From the NCBI GenBank assembly GCA_013398275.1, contig VZSE01015288.1:923524-987523 (forward strand): a stretch of 64,000 bases of DNA. The letters are read 5' to 3'. The first letter of the stretch is position 1, and every line of letters starts with the position of its first letter. The notes under the pieces are model-generated. The model was given only the letters and a program-made list of their open reading frames with translations, did not search any database and was not told the origin of the DNA. Source of the stretch: Promerops cafer (lineage: Eukaryota; Chordata; Aves; Passeriformes; Nectariniidae). The position numbers were made by a program, and so were the translations under genes. Shown one piece after another: positions 13,080-25,936 of this stretch.

Positions 13080-13440
13080 GCTTTAGTGGTTTTTAATTTT
13101 CTCATTTCGGTGATTTGCGCCAACTGTTACTTCATGCATATGGAATATACAATTTCCAGCCTTTTCTCACTGGTGTGAAGCAAGAGTTTGGCACGTGCTG
13201 AAAACAACAAGCAGAAATGAACTTGCTCTCTCCCACCTTTAATATCAATACCCGCGAGTAATTATTTGGAGAATTAAACATGTAGTCATCCTGCTGTCAC
13301 CTTAATTCTCCACATTAAAAAGGGATTATATAACAAATTAGCCTGATTTAGTCTATCTTCTAGGGACTTGCCCACTGGTTCACTCTTCTTGATTAAATTA
13401 GCAAAGAAGCTTTTGGCTTTCAAACATGTTAGGAAATCCT
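13080..13440. promoter_or_regulatory. Candidate conserved non-coding element
   Basis: A stretch with the texture of a vertebrate enhancer-type conserved element: balanced AT-rich composition, no simple repeats, no open frame, and a dense set of transcription-factor-like words. These include an octamer-like ATGCATATGGA (13134-13144), an E-box CACGTG (13192-13197), a homeodomain core TAATTA (13259-13264) and TTAATT/ATTAAA words further right. The call rests on appearance only; short motifs of this kind are common by chance. Confidence 0.2.
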
Positions 13441-16400
13441 TCCCAAATTGAGACCACCAGTGCTAGGAATTGCTGAAGTGCCTATACTGCTCTGGAACCA
13501 CCTCCTTTACAGAATTTACAGAGCCTGAACTCCAGATGATCCACTACACAGTGAAAACACATGGGCGGACACTTGTAATCTGATTTTCTGACATTCGCCC
13601 TTCAGTTTAGAAAAACCAATCCCCCAATTCACAGGGGTCATAGAGTCTTCAGTCTCCTTCCTGTGCTTGTTTAAATATAAGCCAGGGTTCAGATTTGAGG
13701 TATGTGACAATAGAATCTCTGCTGATTTTTTTTCTGGTGATGGCTTAGCAGGAAGCAGCAGTTGCAAGGCAGAGCTAGATGTCTTTCCAGCAGTTGTGCA
13801 AGAACATCTACATCGCCTGCAGTGACAGGGATGTCTGCTGGCCAGAAGGATGAGTTGCAAAGACACAGCATGTCTTATTCCTCCTCAGCTGACTGTATGT
13901 TGGAGAACTAATGTTTCTTTCATACAGAATTACACAGTATGAAGTCTGCTGATTGCCAGTCATCTGAAGGCCTGATGCAATGCCCACTGGAGCCAAAGGC
14001 TGTTTTTCTTCTGCCTTTATAGGCTTTGGATTATCGCCTCACTCAAAACACTAAACCTTTGAGTATTTCAAGCTGTAGGGTCAAGCCCCCTTACTTTCTG
14101 CATTCTTTGCTCTTAGCTGTAACAGTCCATGCCACCACCACAATGATAGCATTGATGGCAAACAGATCTGTGAATCAATACAGAAACAATCATGTAGTCC
14201 TGGTTTTTCCCTTGAGTTTCTCTCCCTTGGGGATATAAATCCAGCTGCTCCAGATAGGCCATTCTCATAGTAATTGTAGCTTATTGATTTTAAGCATTAA
14301 TTTTCAGGTTTATTATTTTAAAAAAAAAGTTTCTTATCTATTTTAAAGAAAAAAATCCCGATGAAAACAGAAAAAAAATTATTCTGATTTGTCCAAGACT
14401 AGACAGTAAATCTGATCTCCTGTACCCACCATCTCATTAGTTTCAGCTACATGCCTTTGAAGCTGTGCCTGAAATGCTTGTTGGCCTGAAATGTGGGGCA
14501 ATTGAGTTCACCCCTGTATCTGCATTGCTTTCACAGCAGAGGCAGGGAAAGGATGTCTGTTCTCACACACAAGCGCTTGCATCACTTGCCTGAAGAAGCA
14601 CTAAAGGACTAGTGGCTGATGACAACTCCGAGTGCTGCCTGCCATCAGAGTGCTCACACAGCACTCATGGCTACCTCACCAGGGACTTCAGAGGCTGGTT
14701 AGGTCACCACAGCTTTTGCTCACCACTGGTAGCACTTGTGCTCCACTAATGATCCACTCCCCATTCAGCAGACAAAGCAAAATCTCAAGAGAGAAGAAAA
14801 TATAATCCCTTGTTTTCAGAGTTACTGACACTTACACGTACTGATTGTGACAAATAAGTGTTCTGGTTAAATCTGGTCTATAGTATAGCAAACTCTTCTG
14901 GACTGGCAAGGTTTGGAGATGACCAAGGTTTGGAATAGGTCTAAAAAACTCATTCCTCTTAGTTTTGATTTCTGTCATTTTCTGCTATGTATCTTATTTT
15001 GCCCATGCAGTCACCTCATGACCTGTTAACCCATACTGCTTTGAGGAAGCTCAGTTAAAGAAAATTCAATATAGAGCCTATTTTTTCTAGTAGCCACATG
15101 CTCTGCCTACCATGGTTATAAAAGGATGGCGTTCATCCAGTTGCACAAATTATCAGTAACTTTCAAATGACACTGAAATTTCATTTTTGAAAAATCTTTA
15201 TGAGTGGTGGTTTTTTACTATTATTTTATGAAAATCTGTTTCTGTCAGATGCTTTTTTTTTAGTTCCAACAGCCTCTGACTTAAGAAAAGCTAAACATTC
15301 TCATGGGAGGAGCATATTGTACCATGCCTCAATAATCATCAAAGTAATTAGGTCACCCAAAACTGAGACTGAAATCTGAGACCAAAACTGTACTTCTTAG
15401 GGAGTGATGGCTTGCAAGCAGATAGGCTAGATAAACAAAATGAAAAAATCCCAATCCTCAAGTGACAAAACATGTGGGTAACAATAGTGGTTCCTGCTTC
15501 CTCTGGAGATCTTCACACTGAGAAATGAAAGAATTTGCAGTAATTGTCCTCCTAATCATGCTATTACATGCAGTGTGAAAATAATGTGTTTCAAAATCCC
15601 TCCCATCAAAACTAAAAGCTTCTATGCACTCTGAGTGGATATATTAAAAAAAGTCTTAGAGAAATGGACAGGGATGAAGAATCTATGTAGAAAGGATTTC
15701 TACACATATCAAAGTAATGACTCAGTGTTTTGATAATGTATTTTTTCCCCTCATTTTCTAACACGTTCTCAGGATTTTACAATGCTGACTTAAACATCTT
15801 CAATTCTGCAGCCTGGTTTAATGTGATCTGTATGTAACATATCCCACTGGTGATATGAACTACATGCTTCCTCTTTCCAATACACACAGCTTCAGTTCAA
15901 AGTGCAGCAGCTTGTACTTTTCCATATAGTGTTTTTGCTTTGGTCCCCTGTGTCAGGCAGTACTGTAACAGTTAAATGTAATATTGCTAATATTACACTA
16001 AGAACATCTCCCACTCTATAGAATGTGCTAGTCCTGTAGAAGTGAAACTCTTCTGGAATACTGATCACTCAGTAGAAGGCCAAACAAGCAGACACTGGCA
16101 GTTTCTGCAGAATATTTGCAACCTTTGTTTTTAGTCCAGCAGCATGGACAGAGTGAAATTGCATTGGCAAGCACACAAACTTGCCAAAAAATTTCAATCC
16201 CTCTCCCAGTGCAGTTCCATGGGATTCAAAACACCACAAATAACTTCTGACCCCCCCTGAGCAATGATCACCCCCAAACATGTTATTCTGCAAACTGGAA
16301 GACTATACAAAGAAAACTAAACTAAAGACAACTGGTATTACCTAAAAAAACCCACCAAACCAGAGAGATAAACAGACAAACAAAGCAAACTACGCCTTCA

Positions 16401-19400
16401 TTATCCACTTAAATATCTTTTCTATAATATTTTGCTTTAAAAAAAGAGAGGAGAGGAGCTGGAGATTAAAAAACAAAAAGCATCCTGAAGGGTTGAGGTA
16501 CATATTGTTCGGTGAGGGATGTACTCAGAGAGGTTTCATGGAAGTTCCTCACATTATCCCTCTTGGCATCAGGCAGAACTTGTGTTGCAGGGCTTCTGGG
16601 CTTGGGTCTGTGGGATTACTACAGAACACCAGAGCAATGTCTGTAGCAAGAATAGAGAAAGGACCCTAGAGTACACAGGAATGAAACTAAAGAGAATTAC
16701 AAGCAGATTTTAAGAGCAAGACATCAAGAAGAAGGCAGGGACACTGAAAAAATGGCAGTAGAAAAACCCTTCAAAACTATAAAAACCTAAAAGATTCATT
16801 CAGAATTGCTTCCTCCAAAGCCAAATAATCCCACTGCCTCGCTTCATTGACAATGACATTTCCTTGGGGCCTGGAATCTGATCTGGCACATATAATTTAC
16901 AGAAGCTTATAAAATTTATTTACTGTAACAGCACACCAAGAATGATATACTATGGATTTTAGATGAGTATTTTATATTTCCACAGAAGTCAATAAAGTCG
17001 TGCCAGCAGAAAACTTGGCTTTACATTCACATAAAATATTTTATCTCAAAGAACAATAGAAACTCTAATCAAATTGAATCACTTTATATTGTTACAAACT
17101 GCAATTAATCTGCTCAGACTGAAAAGCCATATGAAATTTTGACTGAAAGGCATGTCATTAAGTTTCTCAGTTGTTTACATGTAATGCAACATGACAGGAA
17201 TTTGTATGGAGATGAGAGAAAATGAGCTATTTGACATTAACTGTTTGGAATCCTGTCTATGGCTGTTTGCAGTCTGCAGTGGATTGGCAGGGCTGATCAT
17301 GTGCATAAGTGTAGGATTTGTAGGAGGATTTCTCATACTGAGCTGTTTTTGAGGAACACTTGATGAAAACTCACTGTGTCTTTGGGTATTCAAGCCCAGG
17401 GAGAAGGGAACATTAGCATTTTCTAGCAAGAGTAAATAATAAATCTACAAAAAGGAAATACTTGATTTATATTAAGCAGGACAGCTAAAAAGTAATGTAA
17501 TTTGTACCTCATATGTGAAGCACGTAAGTTACCTCCCCCAGTCTTTTTCCCATGGAATGTTGAGACAGATGATGGAGACCTGCAGAATGCCTGGGCAAAA
17601 ATGAGCAGCTGGGCACCACAGGGACTGAGTCTTGATCACAGGAGATGCTGTGCAGAAAGATGAAGATTTGTATTAGGCAAGTACAGAAGAGTATCTGTAG
17701 AACAGAACTAGTACAGTTGGTGTTAGCTGGGATGTAGAGTCAAGGTGAGTGCAGGCTCTGGTCTCTGTGCTTAGGCCAAGGCTGTAAATCAGAGTTATCT
17801 GATTCAGTAAAGTTCCTTCTGTTGTACAAGTTTTTTTAGCACCTTTACCTAGCTAGTTAGTTGGAAAGCAAGGGGAGATTGAAGTCTCTCTCCAAAAAGA
17901 ATTAGTTTGAAAACACAAACCTGGAAAGTTCAGAGAACAAGAAGCAATTAAAAAGAGCCAAGTATTTATTTATCTGTTTGTTTTAAACTTCATGCTTGGC
18001 AACATTCAGACAGCCTTCTGAACTGGGGCAGAATTAGAAGCTTGAATGTCTGAGACATATTTTAGGTCAAAAATGAATGATGGTCTTGTTTGCTAATTTA
18101 GGACACCTCAAATAAATAGCATCAGGGAACAGAGGGCAGGTAATCAACATTTGCTCTCACTGTACAATGTTTTGAACTGAGTACCTGAAATACTGAGAAC
18201 CCCATAATCATCAGGCGTTTTCAAAATCTTCATTTAAAACTTTTTCTGTCACAGAAGAATAATTTTCGTTCAGAGGTGAACTTCCCATCCTCCAGGAAAG
18301 TGCATTTGATGATGGGAAAGGAGGAAAATTCATTAGACTAATCAAGAAGGCAATTGGAAAACCTGACTTCATTCTAATAAAATGAATATGTTCATGGAAA
18401 ACCAGCCTCAAGTTAGGGCTTCAAATGAATCAATTTTGAAAGAGGAAGAAATTACATTACTGGCATTAAAAAGACAAGTCTTGAGACACATGTCATAATT
18501 TCTTCCACTGGCAAAGAGATGATGCTGAGCAGTGGTGAGAGCAGTCACCCTTGGCAGGTCCCACTCCCCTGGAAAGTTTTGTGACTGTTCTCAAGTACAG
18601 AAGGATGTTGTGCTGTCTCTGCCCACCCCAGCATCTCAGCTGCCCTTTACACAGGTGCCATACTGCCTAAATTGCTGGTGGCCTGTGCCCAGCAGCTTTG
18701 CTGTGAGACTGGACCAGCCATCAGCACACTCAGGGATTTGCTCAAGACACAAGCACTGCCTGCCTTCATCTGGGACCCTCGTGGCACAGGGGCTGAAGGG
18801 TGACATTAATTTACGTTCATTGGTTGTTTTTGGAAAACTGGATTAGCTACTGGATTTTTTCATGGATCTGCTTTTATTGATACACAGCAGCTCTTGCTCA
18901 CTATCCTCAGCAAATGGACTCCAAAGCACACAGTCAACTTTCACGGGAGATGGATATCCTCATAAAGAAAAAATACAGAAATCTCAGAGGGAACCACAGA
19001 AAGAAACAAACCACAGAGCAAAAATTCTGTTCATCTCTAAACTAGTTGTCCTTCAATTAGGTAATTAGATCTGTAAGAGACTGAAAAGGCCTCTACAAAG
19101 ACAGTGCAATAACTTTTCACCTTGTCTGAGATGATAAAGAAGACAGCTTCATTAAAGCCAGTGGAAAATTACTAATAAAAGAGGTGATTTATGTGCTACT
19201 CCTGTTTCTCTAGCTTATTCTTGCTGTTCAACTGATCTGAGTTACAACGATTGGACCTGTAAGCATAAATATTGCATTTCTAGCTTTCATGCCCACTTTG
19301 AAGACTGAGTCCAGTAAGTAAGGACCAGTGAATGTATAAGGGATATTCAGGTCAGCCTGTAAAGAGAAATTTATGAGACTCTGAACCTCTGGCAAGCATC

Positions 19401-21116
19401 TGGATCTGTTCTATTTACTCAGGTAACACAAGAGAGGCCATGCTACTAAAACACATCATAAATGAGTTACTAAATTAGGTCATTCAGCCCCAGCATTAAG
19501 ACTGGTAGCGATTATATATTGGTTTATTTTATTAATGTAGGCAGTTACCTCTTTAATGGGACTCAGATGAGGATGTTCTTACCAGTAATGGGAAAAATAA
19601 TCTTTTTTAGTTCTTACTGTCTCCTCCCTTCTCACTATGTATCTAAAATGTCTGAAATTCAATGGCTTCAGAAAATGTAATCTCTAAAGTAGTGCTTTCT
19701 TGAAAACAAATTTAAAAGCCCCCAACGAAACAAAAAAACTATCCCCTGACAAACTAAAACCACTTGGATTGTACAAAATACCGTGAGAAAGCTTCTCACT
19801 AAATAGTTCCTCAGGCAATTACAATAATGGAAGGAAACAGAGTACACTGAATGAAATCTATCCCATGTTAATTATGTTGCTTTTTTCCCTTAGGAAAGAC
19901 TGCTGGGTATATGGCAGAATACAAACTGCTGAAAATTAAAATGTGCTGCAGAACTGAAATCTTGTTAGTCTCTGCTTAATGGTTAGCCTTTCACTTGGGA
20001 GCTGGGAAGATATGGCAGTTCATGTAGGAAACACCACATCTCTGCCAGGCTTTGCATGACAGGAGTAATCAAACTGTCTGCACGCAGGGCACACACATGC
20101 ACTCACTCATGACAAGACAAGGAAATGTTTTTGGAGTACAAACATAGAGGCAGCTGCTGCAGCAATCTGAGGTACTGCTGTTGGTGCCTCCAGCCTCCTT
20201 TCTATACTATGGAAATGCAAATGAAAATACATCTCCATGAAATTCTATATTTTGAATATAACTGAAACAGGGATTTTTGACCAAATTAAACTTAGTTTCT
20301 GCTTTTTTGTTAGTGGCACTTATCTAGCTAGACAATGAGAAGTCATCTTGTACTTCAGTTATAAAAAGCTGCTGTAAGTACATAATATAGTTAACAAAAT
20401 ACATGCATAACTAAACTTAATTTTTTAAGTTGTCAGTCTCAGTTTTGAAATGCTGTGTGACATACCAGAGTCCCAGTCATACCACAGTATGAATTATGGG
20501 CAACGTTGGCTGTGTTCCCAAAAAAATAAGATAAAATATCAGAGCTGCTCCTTGAATTTTGCTTTTCAGCAGAAAATATTGATGTAAACAGCAATCCATC
20601 AACTTACCCACTACAAGATAGAGCACTACTGTTGTGATGAAGTACCAACAGACATCTTTGTCCCCAGAGCATCCCTCAAGAGCAGGGTGTAGCCCAGAGC
20701 ATCTGCTTTGATCCATCCCACTGCCATTTGCTTGATGCTTTTTCCCTGCAGACCAAGTTTCAGAGGAGGAACTGGAAGGTTTGAAAATTTGGACCAAAGA
20801 ACACCTCTGCTTTTCACAGGAACTAAGCTCTTTGCCCTGGTCCAAAGCATCATGAAAAGTTCAAAGGGATCATCTGACAGTGCTGGATAGGATAAATACC
20901 AGCATTTATTAGTGATATGAGTCAGCAAATAATCTCTTGCCTTGCAATGTCGGAAAGTTTGTAGCTGTCAGGTTCCCCATGGAATTTGACATTCTGTCAT
21001 GAAATACACTGAATTCATGAGTGACTCCAACCTAATAATGAGTCAGACACTCACACTGCTCCATCCTCAAGCATGATAGCCAAGGTCCTTCTATTGCCAG
21101 CTGTAGGATCTGACCC
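13441..21116. other. Long unassigned non-coding stretch
   Basis: About 7.7 kb with no recognisable coding sequence or transposon. It contains A/T homopolymers (14320-14375), an A/C-rich patch at 16346-16390, an A/G-rich patch at 16439-16460, and a candidate conserved element at 16800-17130 listed separately. A few modest open frames (for example 104 codons at 18532-18846) have no recognisable motif. Confidence 0.5.
16800..17130. promoter_or_regulatory. Candidate conserved non-coding element (weak)
   Basis: Repeat-free AT-rich stretch with SOX-like (CATTGACAATG, 16845-16855) and TAAT-type words and no open frame. Appearance alone supports this; there is no alignment behind it. Confidence 0.15.
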
Positions 21117-21500
21117 AGAATCTCAGAATAATTCAGGCTGGAAGGTACCTCCATAGGTTATTTGGGAAAACTACTTGCTCAGAGTACGGCCTGCTGAGGT
21201 CACATTTGTTCAGGGCTTCATCCAGTCAATATCTGGTTATCTCCAAGGTGGGAGGTCCTGCAGGTTCTCCTGTCATCCATTCCAGTGCTACATCACCCTT
21301 CCAGTGAAAAAAATATCCTAATAACAAGCGAGAATTTCCCACATTGTGTTTGGTGTCTCTTGTCTTGTCATGTCACTGTCTTCCTCTTAGAAGAACTTGG
21401 ATTCCACTTTATACAGACGCTATTTTCTCTAGCTGCTACCAAGTCTCCTGACAGTCTTCAGTCTCAGATAGAAACCTCTCCTTCCAAAATATGCAGTGAA
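21117..21500 (-). mobile_element. CR1 LINE 3' end, minus orientation
   Basis: Read on the minus strand this ends in the CR1 3' terminus: the plus-strand words CAGAATCTCAGAATAATTCA and GGCTGGAAGGTACCTCCATA (from 21116) are the reverse complement of the '...aggt-cccttccaacct-...-attct' tail. Going right, the plus-strand words TCCAAGGTGGGAGGTCCTGC (21242-21261), TTCCAGTGCTACATCACCCT (21280-21299) and TCTCTTGTCTTGTCATGTCA (21355-21374) match the CR1 ORF2 C-terminal/3' UTR segment in the expected order. Similarity weakens after about 21480 and may continue to about 21570. The copy is 5'-truncated, as most CR1 copies are, and several indels show that it is not young. Confidence 0.8.
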
Positions 21501-22193
21501 GATAACCAGATTCATCCTTGCCACCATCCTCATTCATGATTTGCAGTCTTCCTTCATCTCTCTTTGAAGCCACTCCATTGCCTAGACCAGTGAATGAGTT
21601 CAATGCTGAAACAGAGCTAGCCCTTGTCTTCTTTTAAAGAAGTCAGAGAGTCAGCAGTGCTCTACAAGTTGGCAAGCCTTTTTGAAACAAATGCACACGG
21701 CCAGTCCTTCATGTAGCAGGATCCAAAATTCCTCAAGCCAGAAGGCTCAGGCCAAAGTTGATTAAGCCTTCAGCAGAAGAGGACATACTGTTTTCTTGGT
21801 ATTTTCTCCTCCAGGTTTTAAAAATTCAATCTTTTCTCTCTTGTGGTCCCTGTAAACTTTTCCTCAGCCTGTGTTTCCTAGGCAGCCCATGCATGTGGAA
21901 ATAATTTCTGCAATGCCAATATTCCTTTCTTGAGTCTTCCTCAGTTCAAGACAAAAGAGCATTGCTCTATTCAATTCTGAAAGGCTATTCTGCACCACAT
22001 TAGACCAATACAAATACTCTCATGTTTTCTTGTCTTTCAGCATAATACAAGGCTCTTATCATTTCCTCCCCTTATAAAAATAAAGGTTACAAATGCTGGG
22101 AAAGAAAAGCCCAGCAGTATGAAAGAACTAGAAGACATCCTCATATTCTGTGTATTGACAGTCTGGTCATGGTCAGGTTTTGATGTACACAAC
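21501..22193. other. Unassigned non-coding stretch
   Basis: No gene or repeat recognised beyond a possible weak extension of the neighbouring CR1 copy up to about 21570. Pyrimidine-rich on the plus strand. Confidence 0.45.
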
Positions 22194-22272
22194 ATTTATA
22201 TGTGTCATAAAAATTTATATGTATCATAAAAATTTATATGTATCATAAAAATTTATATGTATCATAAAAATT
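22194..22272. repeat. 19-bp minisatellite, four copies
   Basis: Four tandem copies of ATTTATATGTATCATAAAA start at 22194, 22213, 22232 and 22251, followed by a three-base remnant. The first copy differs by one base (GTGTC for GTATC); the other three are identical, which points to recent slippage or conversion within the array. The unit is AT-rich and holds a near-palindromic core. Confidence 0.95.
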
Positions 22273-23705
22273 ATCTATGGTGAAGTAAGAAGGATCGAAT
22301 TTGTTATGTCCTAAGGCAAAAAGCTACTTCAGTAATCTACTCTGACATTGGAGTGTCATGTCTAACAAGTTCAGGCCTAGCAGAGACATCAATATACTGT
22401 GAGATAAGCAACAGCTACCCAAAGGGCTGCTAGTAGTCACTGTACCACAGGTTTACTTTGTATCTCGGAGCCACTAAGATCATGTTCACTTACTCTATTA
22501 CATTTTACATTCTGACTTCATATTTTTTAATAATATTTCAAGAGCTGAAAGTAGAATTTTCCATTCTCTCATTTTTAGAGCTAGCCTAACTGATATTTTG
22601 GTCCAAGAATAGTAGGGCTTTTTATTTTCTATCCTGTCATTAGAAAAATATTTGAAAAAAAAAATTTTTGTCATTTCTAGCAGCCAGGAAATGATGACAG
22701 TAATCAATCAGCTTATTACTATTATTGGAAATAACAATTTTGACTATAAGTCAAAGCATGCATTACAGTTGTGAGGATGCTTCCATGCAGCAAAAGTTCT
22801 GGAAAGCAGTTCGGTGGCTTAGTGAATTTTCCATATGGCTCTGGGGAGCAGATATTAAGGAAACTCTGCAACCCTTTGAAAGAATATTCATGTTCTCCTT
22901 TCTCCTCAGAGTTCCAGTCTGCAAGGTTTCATGATCAACTCACCCCAAATTATAAGGGAATCACATGCCACTCTACACTGACATCAAGAATCCACTTCAC
23001 ACAGTTTTTGGCTGGTGGCTGGATAGAGGTACAAGGGTAAAGGAATGTTCATACAGCATTGCAGAAATCTAGTCTGAAGTTTCTCCCACTTCAGCAAAGC
23101 CCAGGGCCATTTACGTGCTTTGCTGAATTCTGTGAGTTCAGAATCATTAGACTACAACCCACAGGACCCAGAACACCCACTCACCATAACAAACCACTGC
23201 AAAGCCCACAAAGGATTGGGGCTCCCAGGCTCTCTCTAGGCTCTGCCTGCTAGAGTGCACCCAAAAGTTGAAAGCTGAAAATCTCCAGCCTCTGAAGTCC
23301 AGGTTTCCTTCACCTCAGCTTGGGCTGACTATAAATTCAGTCTTCACTTGACCAGGTCAGAGCCCTTTGGAAAGTCCCAAGATCCTTACAAGGCAGGATC
23401 TGCATAATGCTTTCTGCCAGACATTGGCACTAGAAGATCAGGAGGGTGGTGGGAAACTGCACAAAGTATCAGGATGTCATGATGCCACAGGGGAGCCTTC
23501 AGTGTGAGCAAACTGCTGAGTCCTGAATCTATCAGAGGCACAAAACCCAGACAGACTTGAGATCATCTCCTCCACCTCCACTTTCCAATCAGGTAGATTT
23601 CTTCTTCCCGTTTCTCCCACTGGCTTTTAACTGCTTCAGCAATTAGAGACCTTCTACTTGTCAATGTTCTTGTATCCCTTTTGTGTGTATGCTCTTTGCT
23701 TAATT
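22273..23705. other. Unassigned non-coding stretch
   Basis: About 1.4 kb with no recognised gene or transposon. An A10T5 run lies at about 22655-22669. Overlapping short frames at 22725-23040 have no recognisable domain. Confidence 0.45.
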
Positions 23706-23777
23706 AGATCTGGAGCAGGGAGACTGGACCAAGTGACCCACTGTGGTCCCTTCCAACCTTACCCATTCTGTGATTCT
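23706..23777 (+). mobile_element. CR1 LINE 3'-terminal fragment, plus orientation
   Basis: About 70 bases carry the CR1 3' end in order: GGAGCAGGGAGACTGGACCA (23712-23731), GGTCCCTTCCAACCTTACCC (23745-23764), then the terminal ATTCTGTGATTCT (23765-23777), the tandem 3' tail typical of CR1 in birds. Severe 5' truncation is usual for this family. It is opposite in orientation to the copy 2.3 kb to the left. Confidence 0.85.
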
Positions 23778-24239
23778 TCCCCACAGATGATGCCTCTAAT
23801 ATTCTCTTAGAGGGCATCTGACCTTGACTTAGGCAGCTAATCTCAATCTTCTCACTCTGTTGTAGACAGAGTAGAAATTCCCCTTTTCCTGTGGCTTCCT
23901 TGATCCCTGATATTGATTCTGGCTCTGACTGCAGCCCTCCACAGTGGAGGCATCCCTCCAGGAAGAAAAAGAGAGATTCACTGTCAGCAAAGGCCAACAT
24001 TCTCCTGTCCACCAGCCCCATTAGGCTGAGATCCTCATAGCAGTGCTATGATGTTTCACTGGTGACATTTCTTCCCCTCCCTGGGAAGATCTGTTTCTTC
24101 TTGGATTTTTCCTTCTTGCCTAAATAGAACACACATCACCAAGTGTTGCTTATTCAGGGAAAATTGCTATTATTCCTTTAATATGAAACAGATAGATATA
24201 CCAAAGACTTGGAGCAACTGAATTAGAAATTAATAGGGG
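23778..24239. other. Unassigned non-coding stretch
   Basis: No gene, RNA or repeat recognised. Moderately pyrimidine-rich on the plus strand. Confidence 0.45.
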
Positions 24240-24274
24240 AAAAAAAAAAAACAGAAGATGGAGAGAAAAAAAAA
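24240..24274. repeat. A-rich low-complexity tract
   Basis: Two A-runs (A12 at 24240-24251 and A9 near 24266-24274) flank a GAAGATGGAGAG word. Read on the minus strand it encodes runs of Phe and gives a spurious hydrophobic frame. Confidence 0.85.
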
Positions 24275-24439
24275 CCACCCAAATCACAAATGAAACAACC
24301 CCTGCCCTCAATCTTATGCTTAAGCCAAGAAATATATTAAAACTTGGTTTTAACTTGTAAGTATTGGCAAGCAAAGTCAATCCTAGAGCAATCACAGAGG
24401 AATAAAATAGCAGCCATAAAAACCAGACTGGATACTGAG

Positions 24440-24620
24440 ACATAAACTCCTGCACGTCCATTTACACAATTAATAACTGCCTGAATAGCTGCAATTCATT
24501 TAGGAGTTGAAATCAAATCATAAATCAGTCTTCAGCCACATGTTAAACAAAAAATACCAATTTTAAAACATAATTGCTGAGTGTGGCATTAGTAATTGTA
24601 AATTAGTAATTGCATGTTGT
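24440..24620. promoter_or_regulatory. Candidate homeodomain-site cluster
   Basis: AT-rich, repeat-poor stretch with several TAATT-type cores (AATTAATAA near 24466, ATAATTGCT near 24570) and an exact 11-base direct repeat ATTAGTAATTG at 24588-24598 and 24602-24612, 14 bases apart. Such spacing would put two homeodomain sites on nearby helical faces. No function can be concluded from sequence alone. Confidence 0.2.
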
Positions 24621-25843
24621 GAGTAAAGATGCATATCCCTTTGGGTTGCTCACAGTTCTGCATGCATATTTTGCACAACCATTTGGTCCCCAGAGGTGTC
24701 ACATTCCATGTTACTTATTCCCAGGGCAGTTTCACCTGCTGATTTCCATGGACCTGCTTGGCCTGTTTGCCCAATGGACTTGTGCTGTATCATTTGCCCA
24801 GCAGTCACATACACGGCTAGCAGTCCTTCTTGGAGCCTTAGCAGAAAGAGAGGGTTTTCCAGGCTGCAGCAGTGGGGTTTTATGCTGATAGAACAACTTC
24901 CCAACACCATTGGTTATTACAATGACAGAGCAAAACACATGATTCCTTTTTCACAGGGCATTGGTACATGTAGCTGTAGAAGTCAACCTACACTAAAGGT
25001 TTTGCTTACATTGCACTGTTTCATGCTCACAGTTTGTTCCAGAAGAGGGGGAATGTGTTGCATCCAAGACAGACATGCAGTTGCTCACTGTCTGTGATGG
25101 TTTGCTGCTCCTGAACAGATGTGGTGAGGATGAGGCAAGGGGTCATGCCTGTTTCCCTCTCTGATTACTCACGGCAGGTATTGCATATGGACTTCTTATC
25201 TTCTTAGTCTCTTGTAACTTAGTGTAGACCTTGGATGTGACTCAAGAAATTGATCCAGAAATTAACTCTTATCATATTCACCTTGAGAGAAAAAGCAGCT
25301 CCTTCCTCCCTCCTTATCCACTGTAACCCTCATGCAGAATAAGACTGGGGTTTAGTGGAATTCTTGTGTCCCTGCATTTGAGGTAATTGCTCTTCAAAAA
25401 AAGGAAGTCCCATAACACATGCAATATTCATGCATCATGGGGGATTTTCTTCAGCTTCACTGAGCTTTGAATTAAGCTTCATATAACTTGAAACTTTCCA
25501 CAGACTCAGACCTCATTGGTTTTGGCCTTTCTGAAAGCCTGCAAGGGACCCAGAAGCACACACACACCACACATCCCTCCCTCCCTACCTCAGCAGGATT
25601 TCACTTAGCTCCATCTCCATCTTAATTCACCAGCTGACCTAATGATATTTTGAATGAGGCCATTCCACATTTGCTCATCAATACTGCATCTCACATCTCA
25701 GTCCCAGAGATTTCTATATTTATCTTGCCTGGGATTACGGAGAGGACATAAGGAGACTCTAAGTAGCTTGCACCATTCTCCTTGACTTATCAAAGGCTTC
25801 TGGTATGGAAACAGTGCTGGCTGTTTGTAAATGAATTTGCAAA
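24621..25843. other. Unassigned non-coding stretch
   Basis: About 1.2 kb. Overlapping open frames on both strands at 24610-25097 (up to 133 codons) show no recognisable protein motif and cover each other antisense, the pattern of chance openness. A CCCTCCCTCCCT word lies near 25577. Confidence 0.45.
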
Positions 25844-25936
25844 ACAAACATACATACAGACAGACACACCAAGTTCATATACAGTGTAACATATGATGAT
25901 ATGATATGATATGATATGATATGATTGATATGATAT
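25844..25936. repeat. Compound microsatellite (CATA/CAGA then ATGAT)
   Basis: An AACAAACATACATACAGACAGACACACC tract (about 25842-25870) is followed after 20 bases by an ATGAT pentanucleotide array at 25891-25936, with one GATGAT interruption at the left and one TGATATG interruption at the right. Confidence 0.85.

Noticed and set aside
24150..24461. Minus-strand 103-codon frame that looks like a membrane protein
   Set aside because: The hydrophobic run comes from the A-rich tract at 24240-24274 read as Phe codons. There is no recognisable family or supporting context.
24610..25097. Cluster of overlapping frames on both strands as a gene
   Set aside because: Frames of similar length lie antisense to each other, there is no recognisable domain, and the pattern fits chance stop depletion.
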